Below, piece by piece: positions 16,984 through 26,067 of a stretch of DNA of 64,000 nt. The notes below the pieces were generated by a model. That model did no database searches, had not been told where the DNA came from, and worked only from the letters and a program-made list of their open reading frames with translations. The DNA comes from Stutzerimonas stutzeri KOS6 (GTDB lineage Bacteria > Pseudomonadota > Gammaproteobacteria > Pseudomonadales > Pseudomonadaceae), in NCBI RefSeq assembly GCF_000307775.2, contig NZ_KK020677.1, positions 41,470 to 105,469 on the forward strand, read 5' to 3'. How positions within the stretch are numbered: position 1 is the stretch's first letter; each line of letters opens with the position of its first letter. The translations under genes were made by a program, and so were the position numbers.

Positions 16984-17334
16984 ATGATTCGAGTTCGCGG
17001 ACGTGTAGGAGATTGGCCGGTCGATCTGCAGATCGAACTGGATGAACAGGACTGGTCGAACCTGGCGCGCAGCGTGAGTGTCGTCGAGGCGACGACGAGT
17101 CCGCCGCTGTCGAGTGCCTCACCCGCTGCCGACGCGCTCTGGCACAGCGCCCGGGAACGGCTGCGCTGCGCCGGCAAGCTGGACGGCCCGCAGTTGTTCG
17201 CCGAGCTGGAAGCGCTCGCCGGCGACGCGCAGCTGGCCAAGCGACTGCTGGTGCGCCTGCGTCATTGTGACGAGGTACGAGTCGAACACGGTCCTGACTC
17301 GGCTTGCTATCACTGGGTCGGCGAGCCGTCCTGA
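16984..17334 (+). CDS. Conserved hypothetical protein (PA4062-like position)
   Basis: A 116-residue protein of unknown function. It has no signal peptide or membrane span. Residues 1-30 form alternating strands (MIRVRGRVGDWPVDLQIELD) and residues about 50-95 are helical (ALWHSARERLRCAGKLDGPQ). It is divergent from the zinc operon and convergent with the thioredoxin gene. I do not recognise a family beyond its conserved position between these two genes in Pseudomonas. Confidence 0.75.
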   Translation: MIRVRGRVGDWPVDLQIELDEQDWSNLARSVSVVEATTSPPLSSASPAADALWHSARERLRCAGKLDGPQLFAELEALAGDAQLAKRLLVRLRHCDEVRVEHGPDSACYHWVGEPS

Positions 17335-17361
17335 GCCGCTCGCCTTTGCAAAGCCGGGCGG

Positions 17362-18231
17362 TCAGTAGATCGCCTGATACAGCTTGCGACGATAGAGCGT
17401 CACCAGCGGATGGTCGTTGCCCAGCAGATCGAAGACCTGTAGCAGTGTCTTGTGCGGCTGCCCATCGGCGTAGCCGCGGTTGCGCACGAACAGCCTGAGC
17501 AGGCCGTCCAGCGCCGCCTCGTATTGCTGGCGAGCCAGTTGCTGGATGGCCAGTTGGAAAGCCGCCTCGTCATCCTCGCTGTTCTGCGCCAGGCGGCTCT
17601 TCAGGGTGGCCGCATCCGGCAGGTCGTTGGCCTGGCGCAGGAAGGTCAGCTGCGCGCGCGCACCGGCCAGTGCCTGCTTGTGCTCGTCGCCTTTCACCGC
17701 ATTGAGCAGCGTTTCCGCCTCGCCCAGTTCACCCCGTTCGGCCAGGCAGCGGGCATAGAGAATCAGACCGGCTGCATTCTCGTTGTCTTCGCTAAGCAGT
17801 TGCTGCAGCTGCGCCTCGGCCTCGGCGAAACGGCCTTCGGCAAAGGCGGCCTGGGCGCTTTCCAGCAGGTTGCCCTGTGGCGTCTCAGGGGCCTGCACGT
17901 GGGGCTCGAGCATGGCGCGGATGGCCGATTCCGGTTGCGCACCGGCGAAACCGTCCACCGGCTGGCCGTCCTTGAACAGCACCACGGTCGGCAGACTGCG
18001 GATGCCGAAGCGGGCGACGACCTCCTGCTCGATGTCGCAGTTGACCTTGGCCAGCAGCAGTTCGCCCTGGTATTCCTCGGTGATCTTCGCCAGCAGCGGC
18101 ATCAGCGCCTTGCACGGCGCGCACCATTCGGCCCAGAAGTCGACCAGCACCGGCTTGTGAAACGAATTCTCGAGTACCAGCTGTTCGAAGCTGGCGGAGG
18201 TGGCATCGAAGATATAGGGCGTCTGGCTCAT
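17362..18231 (-). CDS. cnoX: Thioredoxin with TPR tail, CnoX/YbbN family
   Basis: A 289-residue protein. Residues 1-110 are a thioredoxin domain with the redox motif WCAPCK (about residues 36-41) and cis-proline in RSLPTVVLF. Residues about 120-289 are TPR-like helices. This two-domain build is that of CnoX (YbbN), a cytoplasmic holdase that hands oxidised proteins to chaperones. The intact CxxC suggests it also has reductase activity, unlike some enterobacterial members. It would be the counterpart of PA4061. Single gene, convergent with the small hypothetical gene. Confidence 0.88.
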   Translation of the reverse strand: MSQTPYIFDATSASFEQLVLENSFHKPVLVDFWAEWCAPCKALMPLLAKITEEYQGELLLAKVNCDIEQEVVARFGIRSLPTVVLFKDGQPVDGFAGAQPESAIRAMLEPHVQAPETPQGNLLESAQAAFAEGRFAEAEAQLQQLLSEDNENAAGLILYARCLAERGELGEAETLLNAVKGDEHKQALAGARAQLTFLRQANDLPDAATLKSRLAQNSEDDEAAFQLAIQQLARQQYEAALDGLLRLFVRNRGYADGQPHKTLLQVFDLLGNDHPLVTLYRRKLYQAIY

Positions 18232-18437
18232 CGGGATTCTCGTGGACGACGAATGTCAGGAAAGGCGTGCATGGTATGTGGGGTCGCCTGGCGCGGGAAG
18301 CAAGGGCTCGCATGACGGTTGCCGTTGGTCTATGGTTGCGCCCGCCAGGTGTCGCGGCTGCTTGCCCGCTCATTGAGGCACAACCCTTTTCCTAGACCGG
18401 TGCGGCGTTTGCAGTCGCGCGTCATAAGGAGCTTCAC

Positions 18438-19664
18438 ATGTCTGTTCTCTCCGACTTCCGGGAGCGCTACCTCGTGCGCTTCTGGTCGCCGTTGCCCGCG
18501 CTTGTCGCGCTGGGCGTCGCTTCCGCTTACTACTTCGCCATTACCGGCACCTTCTGGGCCGTCACCGGTGAGTTCACCCGCTGGGGTGGCCATGTCATCG
18601 CCTGGTTCGGTTTCCGGCCCGAGGAGTGGAGTTACTTCAAGCTGATCGGCTTGTCCGGCACGCCGCTCGATCGTATCGATGGCGTGATGATCATCGGTAT
18701 GTTGCTTGGCGCACTGTGTGCGGCGTTGTGGGCAAACAACGTCAGCCTGCGCTGGCCAACCAGCAAGCGCCGCCTGCTACAGGGGCTGCTCGGCGGGGTT
18801 ATCGCCGGATTCGGCGCGCGGCTGGCGATGGGCTGCAACCTGGCGGCCTTCTTTACCGGGATTCCGATGTTCTCGCTGCATGCCTGGGCGTTCATGCTGG
18901 CCACGGTCGGCGGCGCCTGGCTCGGTGTGAAGATCTGTCTGTTGCCCTGGCTGCGCACGCCGCTGAAAGTGGGCAGTCAGGCTAGTTCGCTGTTCGACGA
19001 CGTGGAGGGCACGCGGCGGCGGGCGACGATTCAGGCCCGGATCGGTACGGCGGTCGCGGTGCTCGCGATCGCTTTTGCGGCGTGGCGCTTCGATGTTTCG
19101 TTGGTGCTGGGCATGGCGGTGCTGTTCGGTCTGCTGTTCGGCGGACTGATCGAACGCGCGCAGATCTGCTTCACCAGTGCCGCACGTGACCTCTGGACTA
19201 CCGGCCGCACCCGCGCGGCCTACGGCATTCTTCTGGGCATGGCCGTGGCCAGCCTCGGTACCTTCGGCGCCATTGCCCTGGGCGCCAGCCCGAAGATTTT
19301 CTGGATGGGCCCGAATGCGATCATCGGCGGGGTGCTGTTCGGCATCGGCATCGTCGTTGCCGGCGGCTGCGAAACCGGCTGGATGTACCGTGCCATGGAA
19401 GGGCAGATGCATTTCTGGGTGGTCGGTATCGGTAATGTCATCGGCGGCACGCTGGTGGCGGTTTACTGGGACGAGCTCGGCACGTCGCTGGCGCTGCCCT
19501 ATCCCAAGGTCAACCTGCTGGAAAGCTTCGGCCCGGCCAGCGGATTGCTGCTGACTTTCGTCGGCCTGGCGGTGGCCATGTTGCTGGTGCACCTCAATGC
19601 GCGTCGTTTCCAACCGAACAGGAGTCCTGCCCGTGAGCCAGGCCAAACCGAATCTCTCGCTTGA
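18438..19664 (+). CDS. yedE: YeeE/YedE-family membrane transporter (sulfur/selenium related)
   Basis: A 408-residue membrane protein with about ten hydrophobic spans. It carries the family cysteines in RLAMGCNLAAFFTGIP, AQICFTSAARDLW and IVVAGGCETGWMYRAM. The family moves thiosulfate or related sulfur or selenium species, handing them through conserved cysteines. It has a good ribosome site (AAGGAG, 8-9 bases before ATG) and overlaps a TusA/YedF-type gene downstream by 32 bases, so the two form a functional pair. Substrate is not decided by sequence. Confidence 0.85.
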   Translation: MSVLSDFRERYLVRFWSPLPALVALGVASAYYFAITGTFWAVTGEFTRWGGHVIAWFGFRPEEWSYFKLIGLSGTPLDRIDGVMIIGMLLGALCAALWANNVSLRWPTSKRRLLQGLLGGVIAGFGARLAMGCNLAAFFTGIPMFSLHAWAFMLATVGGAWLGVKICLLPWLRTPLKVGSQASSLFDDVEGTRRRATIQARIGTAVAVLAIAFAAWRFDVSLVLGMAVLFGLLFGGLIERAQICFTSAARDLWTTGRTRAAYGILLGMAVASLGTFGAIALGASPKIFWMGPNAIIGGVLFGIGIVVAGGCETGWMYRAMEGQMHFWVVGIGNVIGGTLVAVYWDELGTSLALPYPKVNLLESFGPASGLLLTFVGLAVAMLLVHLNARRFQPNRSPAREPGQTESLA

Positions 19665-19872
19665 TCTGCGTGGCGAGCATTGCCCGTACAACGCCATCGC
19701 TACCCTGGAAACCTTGCAAACCATGCAGCCGGGTGAGTTGCTCGAAGTGGTGACCGATTGCTCGCAGTCGGTGCACGGCATCCCGGAGGACACCAAGGCC
19801 AAGGGTTACCACTGCCTGGCGGTGGAGCAGCACGGTGCGCTGTTTCGATTTCTGATCGAAGTGCCGCATTGA
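19633..19872 (+). CDS. yedF: TusA/SirA-family sulfur-carrier protein, YedF type
   Basis: A 79-residue protein starting at GTG 19633, inside the end of yedE, with AGGAG seven to ten bases upstream. It has the TusA signature LDLRGEHCPYNAIATLETL with the sulfur-carrying cysteine at about residue 17. The family takes persulfide sulfur, or selenium, from a partner and passes it on. The overlap with the transporter suggests it accepts sulfur delivered by YedE. Confidence 0.88.
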   Translation: MSQAKPNLSLDLRGEHCPYNAIATLETLQTMQPGELLEVVTDCSQSVHGIPEDTKAKGYHCLAVEQHGALFRFLIEVPH

Positions 19873-19902
19873 GTTGCAGTGCCATGGCGGCCTGATCGGT
19901 CG

Positions 19903-20424
19903 CTACGGTACCAGCAGCGGCCAGCTTCCCAGTTCGTCATAGCGCGGCCCATCGGCTGTATTGCGCGAGAGGTAGAGGACGAAGCGTTCGGCGCGCCAGG
20001 CGAAATCCGGTGCCGGGGCGGATGGCCGGCTGCGCGCCTGGCGCGCCAGCGTCAGATGCGGCAGGAACGGCCGGCTGTCGAGCACCACACCGAGCGCGGC
20101 CAGCCGCTCGTCCAGCGCTTCGACCAGGCTCAGCAGCGCCGCTGGCGTGGCGCTCGGCTGCAGGCAGACGAAGCCCTTGCCGATGCTGGCCAGGCGGTCC
20201 AGCACGAGGTCGAACGCTGTTCCCTGCAGCGTGTCGGCGATGGCCAGCAGCGCGTCGAGTCGGTCCTTCGGCTGTGCGCCAAGAAATGCCAGCGTCATGT
20301 GCAAATTGTCTTGCGGCACCGCTCGTCCGTCGAATGCCTGCTCGTCACGCCACGCGCAGATTGCGGCGGCCTGCTCGGGCGGACAGGGCAGGGCGAAAAA
20401 CAGGCGCAGGGTATCGTCGAACAT
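19903..20424 (-). CDS. thpR: RNA 2',3'-cyclic phosphodiesterase, LigT/ThpR family
   Basis: A 173-residue member of the 2H phosphoesterase superfamily. The two catalytic HxT motifs are visible: NLHMTLAFLG (about residues 41-50) and FLPHLTLAR (about 122-130). The family opens 2',3'-cyclic phosphates and can ligate tRNA halves in vitro. Normal family length. Convergent with yedF; the next minus-strand gene upstream is a methyltransferase, 63 bases away. Confidence 0.92.
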   Translation of the reverse strand: MFDDTLRLFFALPCPPEQAAAICAWRDEQAFDGRAVPQDNLHMTLAFLGAQPKDRLDALLAIADTLQGTAFDLVLDRLASIGKGFVCLQPSATPAALLSLVEALDERLAALGVVLDSRPFLPHLTLARQARSRPSAPAPDFAWRAERFVLYLSRNTADGPRYDELGSWPLLVP

Positions 20425-20487
20425 GTCTGGCTCTCCGCTCGTAGCGGCACATACCGATGGAAACTGCTTCGCGATTTCAACCTGCCT

Positions 20488-21138
20488 CTAACGCGTCGCG
20501 TGATAGAGGCTGACTTGACGAAACTCCGCCGGCTCGGCCAGGTCCGGCCAGGTACAGGCATCCAGTACGTCCAGCCGCCGATAGCGCGGATGGGCGAAAT
20601 CGCGCACCCGCGAATCGGCCACCAGCGCCTCACGGCCGCGGCTGAGGAAATCATCCAGCAGCGGCAGGTTGGCACGGTCGTAGAGCACGTCGGCAACGAT
20701 GATCAGGTCGTAGCGATCGGCTTCGCCGAAGAAGTCCTGCGAATAGCGTAGCTCGACGTCATTCAGTGCGGCGTTTTCCCGGCAGGCCGCCAGTGCCAGC
20801 GGATCGAGATCGCAGGCGACCACTTCGGCGGCACCGGCCCTGGCCGCGGCGATGGCGGCGACACCCGAGCCCGCACCGAAATCCAGGACACGCTTGCCGC
20901 TGACCCACTCGGGGCGTTCCGCCAGCCAGCGCGCCAGTGCCAGGCCGCTGGCCCAGCAGAAGCACCAGTAGGGTGGTTCTTCGAGGATCCGCCGGGTTTC
21001 CTCCGGACTGAAGGCGCGATCCATGTTGGCCGCATCGATCAGCCAGAGCCGCAGGTCAGTGCCTGGCAGCGGATCGGCGACCAGGCGCGCGTCGCCCAGC
21101 AATTCCCCCAGTGCCGCCTGCAATTTCATCGGCACCAT
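20488..21138 (-). CDS. Class I SAM-dependent methyltransferase, ETF-beta lysine methyltransferase-like
   Basis: A 216-residue methyltransferase. Motif I is [20 protein letters not shown] (about residues 78-97), followed by [13 protein letters not shown]-rich post-motif segment [16 protein letters not shown] matches the DxxY/F-like region of protein lysine methyltransferases related to PrmA and ETF-beta methylase. I chose ATG 21138 because the previous stop overlaps it (TGATG); GTG 21141 is possible. Likely target is a protein lysine, not proven. Coupled to the YbaY-like lipoprotein gene upstream. Confidence 0.8.
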   Translation of the reverse strand: MVPMKLQAALGELLGDARLVADPLPGTDLRLWLIDAANMDRAFSPEETRRILEEPPYWCFCWASGLALARWLAERPEWVSGKRVLDFGAGSGVAAIAAARAGAAEVVACDLDPLALAACRENAALNDVELRYSQDFFGEADRYDLIIVADVLYDRANLPLLDDFLSRGREALVADSRVRDFAHPRYRRLDVLDACTWPDLAEPAEFRQVSLYHATR

Positions 21139-21563
21139 CACGGCGCGGGGACCAGCTGCAGTGGTCCGAGCGCCTGGCTGGCCGGGCTGGAAATGTTTCG
21201 CGCAGGCAGGCGCATGATCAGCTGGCCGGCCCGCGTGACGCGGCCGCGCAGCTCCACGCGCTGGCCGGCCGGAAACGCATCCGGGTTGAACTGCAGGATG
21301 AACGGCAACTCGCTGCCACGGCCTTTGAGCTGTACGTTGCTCAGCAGGCGATCCGGCTGATCGCGGCGATCGACTTCGAGCAGCGCCAGTTCGACATCGC
21401 TACCGGCCGGTGCACCAAGCAGACTTCCGCTCAGCTCGTTGAGCAGCTTCGAGTGGGGGGCGCTGCTCAGTTCGACAGGTGCCACCGACGGTTCGCCGGG
21501 CTGGCTGCTGCAGCCTCCGAGCAGCGTCAGCAGGGCGGGCAGAACGAGAAGACGTGGCGACAC
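21138..21563 (-). CDS. YbaY-family lipoprotein
   Basis: A 141-residue protein with a lipoprotein signal ([20 protein letters not shown], lipobox LGGC, cysteine 18). The mature part holds a YbaY-type domain with [20 protein letters not shown] and the closing RLPARNISS. Probably an outer-membrane lipoprotein of unknown role. Stop and next start overlap by one base. Divergent from nrdR. Confidence 0.85.
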   Translation of the reverse strand: MSPRLLVLPALLTLLGGCSSQPGEPSVAPVELSSAPHSKLLNELSGSLLGAPAGSDVELALLEVDRRDQPDRLLSNVQLKGRGSELPFILQFNPDAFPAGQRVELRGRVTRAGQLIMRLPARNISSPASQALGPLQLVPAP

Positions 21564-21676
21564 GGAAGAGCTCCTGAACGACGAAATGCGGGCTTGTATA
21601 GCAGCAAAACCGTCGCCTTGTCTTGCCGGTCGGATGCGCTACCATGGCCGTCCCGACGTACGACCGATTCCAGCCC

Positions 21677-22144
21677 ATGCATTGTCCCTTCTGCGGTGCC
21701 CACGACACCAAGGTCATCGATTCCCGTCTGGTCGCCGAGGGCGATCAGGTCCGCCGTCGCCGCGAGTGCCTGGCCTGTGGCGAGCGTTTCACGACGTTCG
21801 AAACCGCCGAGCTGGTGATGCCGCGGCTGATCAAGTCCGACGGCAGCCGCCAGCCGTTCGACGAGCAGAAACTGCGCGCCGGCATGCAGCGTGCGCTGGA
21901 AAAACGCCCTGTAAGTGTCGAGCGCCTCGAGGCAGCCATCGCCCATATCAAGCATCAGCTGCGTGCCACTGGCGAGCGCGAGATCAAGTCGCGGGTGCTC
22001 GGCGAACTGGTGATGGCCGAGTTGCAGAAGCTCGACGAAGTCGCCTACATCCGCTTCGCCTCGGTATACCGCCGCTTCCAGGACCTCAACGAGTTCCGCG
22101 AGGAAATCGAGAGGCTGTCCCGCGAGCCCGCGAAGAGCGAATGA
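21677..22144 (+). CDS. nrdR: Transcriptional repressor NrdR
   Basis: A 155-residue protein. Residues 1-34 form the zinc ribbon ([17 protein letters not shown], then [10 protein letters not shown]); residues about 50-140 are the ATP-cone ([13 protein letters not shown] and following). NrdR represses ribonucleotide reductase genes in response to nucleotides. The start ATG 21677 gives the standard length. The stop overlaps ribD as ATGA, the usual nrdR-ribD arrangement in Pseudomonas. Confidence 0.97.
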   Translation: MHCPFCGAHDTKVIDSRLVAEGDQVRRRRECLACGERFTTFETAELVMPRLIKSDGSRQPFDEQKLRAGMQRALEKRPVSVERLEAAIAHIKHQLRATGEREIKSRVLGELVMAELQKLDEVAYIRFASVYRRFQDLNEFREEIERLSREPAKSE

Positions 22145-23244
22145 ACAGCGCCGATCACGCCTGGATGGCCCGCGCCCTGCAACTGGCGCGCAAGGGACTC
22201 TATTCGACGCATCCGAACCCGCGGGTCGGTTGTGTCATCGTCGCCGACGGCGAGCGGGTCGGCGAAGGCTGGCACGTGCGCGCCGGTGAGCCGCATGCCG
22301 AAGTCCACGCGCTGCGCCAGGCCGGCGAACGCGCCCGCGGCGCCACCGCCTACGTCACCCTCGAACCCTGCAGCCACCATGGCCGCACGCCGCCGTGTGC
22401 CGAGGCGCTGGTCAGGGCCGGTGTCGGACGTGTGGTCGCGGCGATGCAGGACCCCAATCCGCAGGTCGCCGGACGCGGCCTGGAGCTGCTGCGCAGCGTC
22501 GGCATCGAAGTCGCCAGCGGCGTGCTGGAAGTCGAGGCGCGCGAACTCAACTGCGGCTTCATCAAACGCATGGAAAGCGGCCTGCCGTTCGTTCGCGCCA
22601 AGCTGGCGATGAGCCTTGACGGCCGCACCGCGATGGCCAGCGGCGAGAGCCAGTGGATCACCGGGCCGGCGGCGCGTGCCGAGGTGCAGCGTCTGCGGGC
22701 TCGTTCCAGTGTGGTGCTGACTGGCGCCGACACCGTGCTGATGGACACCGCGCGGCTGACCGTGCGGGGCGACGAACTGGGGCTGGACGCGGAAACGACC
22801 GCGTTGGCCCTGCAGCGCCCGCCACAGCGGGTGCTGGTCGATGGGCGACTGCGCGTGCCGCTGGATGCTCCGTTCTTTCAGGCCGGCGCGGCGTTGGTCG
22901 CCACCACAGTGGCAGGCTGCGAGGATGCCTATCGCACTGCTGGCCACGAGGCGCTGGTGCTGGGGCGCGAGCGGGTCGACCTGCCGGCTCTGCTGCGCGA
23001 ACTGGCTGCGCGTGGGGCCAACGAGGTGCTGGTCGAGGCCGGGCCGCGGCTGGTCGGGGCGTTCGCCAGCCTCGGGTTGATCGATGAGTACCGGATATTC
23101 ATGGCTGCCAAGCTCCTCGGCTCCTCGGCACGGCCTCTGCTGGAGTTGCCTCTGGAGCGGATGAGCGAGGCCCGCGAACTGAAGATCGTCGACATCCGTG
23201 CGGTGGGTGACGACTGGAAGATCGTGGCGCGCCCGACCAACTGA
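22141..23244 (+). CDS. ribD: Bifunctional riboflavin biosynthesis deaminase/reductase RibD
   Basis: A 367-residue protein. The N-terminal deaminase domain has the zinc motifs HAEVHAL (H about 50) and [12 protein letters not shown] (cysteines about 76 and 85). The C-terminal reductase (from about residue 148) has [11 protein letters not shown] and [11 protein letters not shown]. It deaminates the GTP-derived pyrimidine and reduces its ribose, the second and third steps of riboflavin synthesis. It follows nrdR with ATGA overlap and precedes the FMN riboswitch-controlled ribE. Confidence 0.96.
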   Translation: MNSADHAWMARALQLARKGLYSTHPNPRVGCVIVADGERVGEGWHVRAGEPHAEVHALRQAGERARGATAYVTLEPCSHHGRTPPCAEALVRAGVGRVVAAMQDPNPQVAGRGLELLRSVGIEVASGVLEVEARELNCGFIKRMESGLPFVRAKLAMSLDGRTAMASGESQWITGPAARAEVQRLRARSSVVLTGADTVLMDTARLTVRGDELGLDAETTALALQRPPQRVLVDGRLRVPLDAPFFQAGAALVATTVAGCEDAYRTAGHEALVLGRERVDLPALLRELAARGANEVLVEAGPRLVGAFASLGLIDEYRIFMAAKLLGSSARPLLELPLERMSEARELKIVDIRAVGDDWKIVARPTN

Positions 23245-23373
23245 TCGCAACGCGCGTCGGCTGCGCCTGCCGATAGCCTGGGTCATGCATTCCCATAGCT
23301 GCTATCGGGCTATAACAAGCTGCTCCGCGCCGCTATTTGTGTTAAAAACGCTGCCGGGCCGCAAGCGGCCCAA

Positions 23374-23654
23374 CGTTCTCAGGGCGGGGTGCGATTCCCC
23401 ACCGGCGGTAATGACGCAACTGAAAAGGGAGAAAGCGTAGCGAGCGCAGGGCAAGGCGTAATCCGACGAGAAAGCAGGCTTTACGGCGGTCAACGAGACT
23501 GCGGTAAATGAGCATTCAGATGAGGACTACAACGCCGCATGCTCTGCACGCAGTAGCTTTCAATCGCGTCTAGCCCGCGAGCGCTTGCCTAGGCAAGGTC
23601 AGCAGACCCGGTGTGATTCCGGGGCCGACGGTATAGTCCGGATGAGAGAGAGCG
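23374..23654 (+). promoter_or_regulatory. FMN riboswitch (RFN element) before ribE
   Basis: The conserved RFN blocks are visible: AGGGCGGGGTGCGATTCCCC at 23381, ACCGGCGGTAAT, AGCCCGCGAGCGC at about 23572, CAGACCCGGTGTGATTCCGG, and GCCGACGGTATAGTCCGGAT ending GAGAGAGAGCG. The closing stem pairs CGTTCTC with GAGAGCG (G-U allowed). About 160 bases of variable sequence sit between GGTAAT and AGCCCGCGAG, longer than in most RFN elements. It should repress ribE and following genes when FMN is high. Confidence 0.95.
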
Positions 23655-23778
23655 GGATATCCCGATGGGCGCCATCCGTGCGTCCGTCATGCATCCCTAT
23701 CGATCCGTAGCGCCCTGTTTTTCTGAAAACAGGAGTTCGTCATATGCAGTGTCTTATCAGCCTTCCACGGGAGGCCAC

Positions 23779-24441
23779 ATGTTCACCGGAATAATCGAAG
23801 CCATCGGCACCATTCGTGCCCTGACGCCCAAGGGCGGTGACGTTCGCGTGCTGGTCGAAACCGGCAAGCTGGATCTGGGCGACGTCAAACTGGGCGACAG
23901 CATCGCGGTCAATGGCGTCTGCCTGACTGCGGTCGAGCTGCCGGGCAACGGCTTCTGGGCCGATGTCAGCCGCGAAACCCTGGCGCGTACCGCCTTCATC
24001 GACCTCAAGGCCGGCAGCCGGGTCAACCTGGAAAAGGCTCTTACGCCCACCAGCCGTCTCGGCGGTCATCTGGTCAGCGGCCACGTCGACGGCGTCGGCG
24101 AGGTCGTATCGCGCGAGGATAATGCCCGCGCCGTGCAGTTCCGCATCCGTGCCCCGCGCGAGCTGGCCAAGTACATCGCGCTCAAGGGCTCGATCACCGT
24201 CGACGGCACCAGCCTGACGGTCAATTCGGTCGATGGCGCCGAGTTCGAGCTGACCATCGTGCCGCACACCCTTGGCGAAACCATCATGGCCGACTACCGC
24301 CCGGGCCGTAAGGTCAATCTGGAGGTCGACCTGCTGGCACGCTACCTGGAGCGCCTGCTGCTCGGCGACAAGGCCGCAGAACCCAAGGCTTCCAGCCTGA
24401 CCGAAGGTTTTCTCGCCGAACACGGCTACCTGAAGAATTGA
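23779..24441 (+). CDS. ribE: Riboflavin synthase (alpha chain)
   Basis: A 220-residue protein made of two lumazine-binding repeats; the first starts MFTGIIEAIGTI and the second near residue 97 with GHLVSGHVDGVGEV. DSIAVNGVCLTA and GSITVDGTSLTVN are the paired repeat motifs. It converts two 6,7-dimethyl-8-ribityllumazine molecules into riboflavin. Start ATG 23779 has GGGAGG just upstream. First gene behind the FMN riboswitch; called ribC or ribE in different schemes. Confidence 0.96.
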   Translation: MFTGIIEAIGTIRALTPKGGDVRVLVETGKLDLGDVKLGDSIAVNGVCLTAVELPGNGFWADVSRETLARTAFIDLKAGSRVNLEKALTPTSRLGGHLVSGHVDGVGEVVSREDNARAVQFRIRAPRELAKYIALKGSITVDGTSLTVNSVDGAEFELTIVPHTLGETIMADYRPGRKVNLEVDLLARYLERLLLGDKAAEPKASSLTEGFLAEHGYLKN

Positions 24442-24452
24442 GGAGACGCCCA

Positions 24453-25532
24453 ATGGCGCTCAACACCGCTGAAGAACTGATCGAAGACATCCGCGCCGGC
24501 AAGATGGTCATCCTCATGGATGACGAGGACCGCGAGAACGAAGGCGACATCATCATCGCCTCCGAATGCGTCACCGCCGAACACATCAACTTCATGGCGC
24601 GCTTCGCCCGCGGCCTGATCTGCATGCCCATGACCCGCGAGCGCTGCGAGCTGCTCAAGCTGCCGCTGATGGCACCGCGCAACGGTTCGGGCTTCGGCAC
24701 CAAGTTCACCGTCTCCATCGAAGCGGCCGAAGGCGTGACCACCGGCATTTCCGCCGCCGACCGTGCGCGTACCGTGCAGGCAGCGGTGGCGAAGAACGTC
24801 AAGGCCGAGGACATCGTCAGCCCCGGCCATATCTTCCCGCTGATGGCCCAGCCCGGTGGTGTGCTGGCGCGTGCCGGCCACACCGAGGCCGCCTGTGATC
24901 TGGCGCGCATGGCCGGTCTTGAGCCGTCCGGGGTGATCTGCGAAGTCATGAACGACGACGGCACCATGGCGCGCCGTCCGGAGCTGGAACTCTTCGCCGA
25001 ACAGCACGGGCTGAAGATCGGCACCATCGCCGACCTGATCCACTACCGCATGATCCACGAACGCACGGTCGAGCGGGTTTCCGAGCAACCGCTGGATACC
25101 GAGCTGGGCCAGTTCAAGCTGGTCACCTATCGCGACGGCGTCGAGGACACCGTGCACATGGCGCTGACCCGCGGAGACATTTGCCCCGAGGAGCCGACGC
25201 TGGTGCGCGTGCATAACATGGAGCCGCTGCGCGATCTGCTGCTGGTCACCGTGCCGGGCCGCTGGAGCCTGCGCGCCGCGATGAGCGAGGTGGCCAAGGC
25301 CGGCAAGGGCGTGGTGCTGCTGCTCGGCAATCCGCTGACCGGCCCGCAGTTGCTGTCGCAGCTGACCCGCCAGCAGCCGCCGACCCCGGCTACCTACAGC
25401 ACCGTCGGCGCGGGCTCGCAGATCCTCCGCGATCTGGGCGTACGCAAGATGCGCCTGATGAGCTCGCCGATGAAGTTCAACGCGATATCCGGCTTTGATC
25501 TGGAAGTTGTAGAATACCTCCCGGCCGAATAA
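24453..25532 (+). CDS. ribBA: 3,4-dihydroxy-2-butanone 4-phosphate synthase with degenerate GTP cyclohydrolase II domain
   Basis: A 359-residue protein. The N-terminal half is a complete DHBP synthase with DDEDRENEGDIIIAS (about residues 25-39), the acidic metal site, and HIFPL...HTEAACDLARMAGL. The C-terminal half has the RibA fold but lacks the zinc cysteines of active GTP cyclohydrolase II: where RibA has HSECLTGD...RCDCG this protein reads VRVHNMEPLRDLLLVTV. So the second activity is probably lost and the separate ribA supplies it. Start ATG 24453 follows AGGAG. A GC hairpin lies just after the stop. Confidence 0.94.
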   Translation: MALNTAEELIEDIRAGKMVILMDDEDRENEGDIIIASECVTAEHINFMARFARGLICMPMTRERCELLKLPLMAPRNGSGFGTKFTVSIEAAEGVTTGISAADRARTVQAAVAKNVKAEDIVSPGHIFPLMAQPGGVLARAGHTEAACDLARMAGLEPSGVICEVMNDDGTMARRPELELFAEQHGLKIGTIADLIHYRMIHERTVERVSEQPLDTELGQFKLVTYRDGVEDTVHMALTRGDICPEEPTLVRVHNMEPLRDLLLVTVPGRWSLRAAMSEVAKAGKGVVLLLGNPLTGPQLLSQLTRQQPPTPATYSTVGAGSQILRDLGVRKMRLMSSPMKFNAISGFDLEVVEYLPAE

Positions 25533-25537
25533 TCAGA

Positions 25538-25560
25538 GGCGCCGCGTAGTTCGCGGCGCC
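25538..25560 (+). terminator. GC hairpin between ribBA and ribH
   Basis: GGCGCCGCG / CGCGGCGCC stem with a TAGTT loop, followed by TTCGTTCTTT. It resembles a leaky rho-independent terminator that would lower expression of ribH-nusB relative to ribBA. Confidence 0.7.
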
Positions 25561-25590
25561 TTCGTTCTTTAAAGAGATGAGAAAGCACCC

Positions 25591-26067
25591 ATGCCCCTGA
25601 AGACCATCGAAGGAACCTTCATCGCCCCGCAGGGCAAATACGCCCTGGTCGTAGGCCGCTTCAACAGTTTCGTCGTCGAAAGCCTGGTCAGCGGCGCGGT
25701 CGACGCGCTGGTTCGCCACGGCGTCAGCGAGAACGACATCACCATCATCCGTGCACCGGGTGCCTTCGAGATTCCGCTGGTCGCGCAGAAAGTCGCGCAG
25801 CAGGGTGAATACGATGCGATCGTCGCCCTGGGCGCCGTCATCCGTGGCGGCACCCCGCATTTCGAATACGTCGCCGGCGAATGCACCAAGGGCCTGGCCC
25901 AGGTTTCCATGGAGTTCGGTGTGCCGGTCGCCTTCGGCGTGCTGACCGTCGATTCCATCGAGCAGGCCATCGAGCGCTCCGGCACCAAGGCCGGCAACAA
26001 GGGCGCCGAAGCCGCACTCTCCGCGCTGGAAATGGTCAGCCTGCTGTCGCAGCTGGAGGCGAAGTGA
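25591..26067 (+). CDS. ribH: 6,7-dimethyl-8-ribityllumazine synthase
   Basis: A 158-residue protein with the family motifs [20 protein letters not shown] (about residues 19-38), [14 protein letters not shown], and [16 protein letters not shown], where the histidine (about 90) is catalytic. It joins the pyrimidine and the four-carbon phosphate to make lumazine. The stop overlaps nusB as GTGA. Confidence 0.97.
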   Translation: MPLKTIEGTFIAPQGKYALVVGRFNSFVVESLVSGAVDALVRHGVSENDITIIRAPGAFEIPLVAQKVAQQGEYDAIVALGAVIRGGTPHFEYVAGECTKGLAQVSMEFGVPVAFGVLTVDSIEQAIERSGTKAGNKGAEAALSALEMVSLLSQLEAK

